A DNA stretch of 6,789 nt, from contig DCUN01000026.1 in assembly GCA_002327225.1 (NCBI GenBank), positions 13,882 to 20,670 of the forward strand, in the 5' to 3' direction. The notes under the pieces are model-generated. The model was given only the letters and a program-made list of their open reading frames with translations. It did not search any database and was not told the DNA's origin. Source of the DNA: Desulfobulbaceae bacterium UBA2213 (GTDB lineage: Bacteria; Desulfobacterota; Desulfobulbia; Desulfobulbales; Desulfocapsaceae). Positions 6,123-6,789 of the stretch are shown piece after piece. How positions within the stretch are numbered: position 1 is the stretch's first letter; every line of letters starts with the position of its first letter. Made by a program: the position numbers and the translations under genes.

Positions 6123-6124
6123 TT
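6096..6124 (+). promoter_or_regulatory. Weak promoter candidate for the transketolase gene
   Basis: TTGAAC (6096-6101) and TTTATT (6119-6124) are separated by 17 bp and lie just upstream of the ribosome binding site GGAG (6134-6137). The -10 match is poor and the leader would be very short, so the true promoter may lie further upstream, before the 6007-6059 hairpin. Confidence 0.25.
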
Positions 6125-6143
6125 ACCATAATTGGAGAACCAT

Positions 6144-6789
6144 ATGCCACTGCAATTAAATATGCAATCAAGTGAATTGTCCAGTCAAGAATTGCAGGGA
6201 TTGCGCGAGATGCGCGTTCGGTGCGCCAAAAACATCCTGCTTTGCACAAGCCTTGCCGCTTCCGGTCATCCCGGCGGCTCTCTCTCTTCGCTCGATATGC
6301 TGCTTGTCACCTACGGCTGCATCAACCATGATCCGAAAGATCCGGCCATGGAGGAAAGGGATCGGGTTATTGTCAGCATGGGCCATATCTCCCCGGGTGT
6401 CTATTCTACCCTGGCTGAATATGGATATTTCGCTGAGGAAGATTTTCTTGCCGGCTTTCGCCGTACTGATTCCGGCTTCCCCGGTCACGTCGAGCGCATT
6501 GTCCCGGGAGTTGAGTGGGATACCGGCAATCTGGGCCAGGGGCTGTCTACTGCCGTAGGCATTGCCCACGCCTTCAAGATGCAGGGACGTCCCAATAAAG
6601 TTGTGGTTTTTATGGGGGACGGTGAACAGCAGAAGGGCCAGATTACCGAGGCCATCCGTTTCGCCAATAAATACAAGCTTGATAACCTGATTGTGGTCAT
6701 TGACCGGAATCATCTGCAGATCTGTGGTTCTACCGAAGAGATCATGCCCCAGTCGGTCAGGGCTATGTATGCCACCAATAACTGGGATG
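6144..6789 (+). CDS. tkt: Transketolase, N-terminal part (truncated by window edge)
   Basis: The first 215 residues are visible and the frame is open to the right edge. Transketolase moves two-carbon ketol units between sugar phosphates in the pentose phosphate pathway, using thiamine diphosphate and Mg2+ in the cytoplasm. Visible motifs are ASGHPGGSLSSLD (39-51), SMGHISPGVYSTLAEYGYF (78-96), FPGHVERIVPGVEWDTGNLG (112-131) continuing into QGLSTAVG, and the thiamine diphosphate motif GDGEQQKGQ (158-166) ending at Asn189 of IDRNH. The usual SLGQGLS is NLGQGLS here. The start ATG 6144 has GGAG (6134-6137) 6 nt upstream. It is transcribed away from the dus operon. I cannot tell whether it is a full-length single-chain enzyme or the N-terminal subunit of a split transketolase. 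Confidence 0.92.
   Translation, partial: MPLQLNMQSSELSSQELQGLREMRVRCAKNILLCTSLAASGHPGGSLSSLDMLLVTYGCINHDPKDPAMEERDRVIVSMGHISPGVYSTLAEYGYFAEEDFLAGFRRTDSGFPGHVERIVPGVEWDTGNLGQGLSTAVGIAHAFKMQGRPNKVVVFMGDGEQQKGQITEAIRFANKYKLDNLIVVIDRNHLQICGSTEEIMPQSVRAMYATNNWD

Noticed and set aside
6168..6713. 181-codon minus-strand ORF
   Set aside because: Antisense to the transketolase, whose frame is open to the window edge and carries the thiamine diphosphate motif.
1..6789. CRISPR arrays, tRNA or rRNA genes, transposase genes
   Set aside because: I saw no regularly spaced repeats, no cloverleaf or rRNA-like sequence and no transposase motif on either strand.

Overview
The window looks like chromosomal DNA from a Gram-negative, anaerobic, respiratory bacterium, most likely a Desulfobacterota (Desulfobulbales-like) lineage. 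The reasons are a multihaem periplasmic cytochrome, apparent selenocysteine use, a periplasmic DsbA/DsbB disulfide system and the style of the housekeeping proteins. The taxonomic placement is inference.

Layout from left to right. Positions 1-78 are AT-rich with no feature I can support. Positions 79-1166 (minus strand) hold a two-gene operon, dsbB followed by a membrane-anchored DsbA-like oxidase, joined by an ATGA overlap. Positions 1167-1605 are non-coding and contain a 181-bp imperfect palindrome with near-perfect outer ends (1239-1419), which looks like a non-autonomous mobile or repeat element. Positions 1606-1684 (minus) look like a small RNA or a structured 3' end: a 9-bp hairpin, a C/U-rich single strand and a strong intrinsic terminator, with a promoter-like sequence just upstream. 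Positions 1685-1981 have no convincing gene.

Positions 1982-5884 (minus) form a tightly packed operon read right to left: dus (tRNA-dihydrouridine synthase), rarA/mgsA (AAA+ replication-recombination ATPase; 4-bp overlap with dus), then a large exported multihaem protein whose start overlaps the end of rarA by 17 bp. A simple ORF search begins that last gene at 3205. The frame continues upstream through one in-frame TGA (3391-3389) to an ATG at 3568 with a ribosome binding site and a signal peptide. The TGA lies in an EPCG-x-SSNQLGGL motif where a Cys is expected. It is followed at the canonical distance by a 6-bp hairpin with a GGUCU loop, as in the E. coli fdhF SECIS. I therefore read the gene as a 528-residue selenoprotein: signal peptide, a metallophosphatase-like domain with altered metal ligands and a C-G-U motif, a coiled coil, and a C-terminal tetrahaem cytochrome domain. 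This is the main discovery of the window.

Positions 5885-6143 are a divergent intergenic region with a promoter-like sequence for the dus operon, a 17-bp hairpin and a short direct repeat. From 6144 to the right edge (plus) is the N-terminal part of a transketolase, cut off by the window. The Dsb pair would help oxidise periplasmic Cys proteins, possibly including the cytochrome; that functional link is inference.
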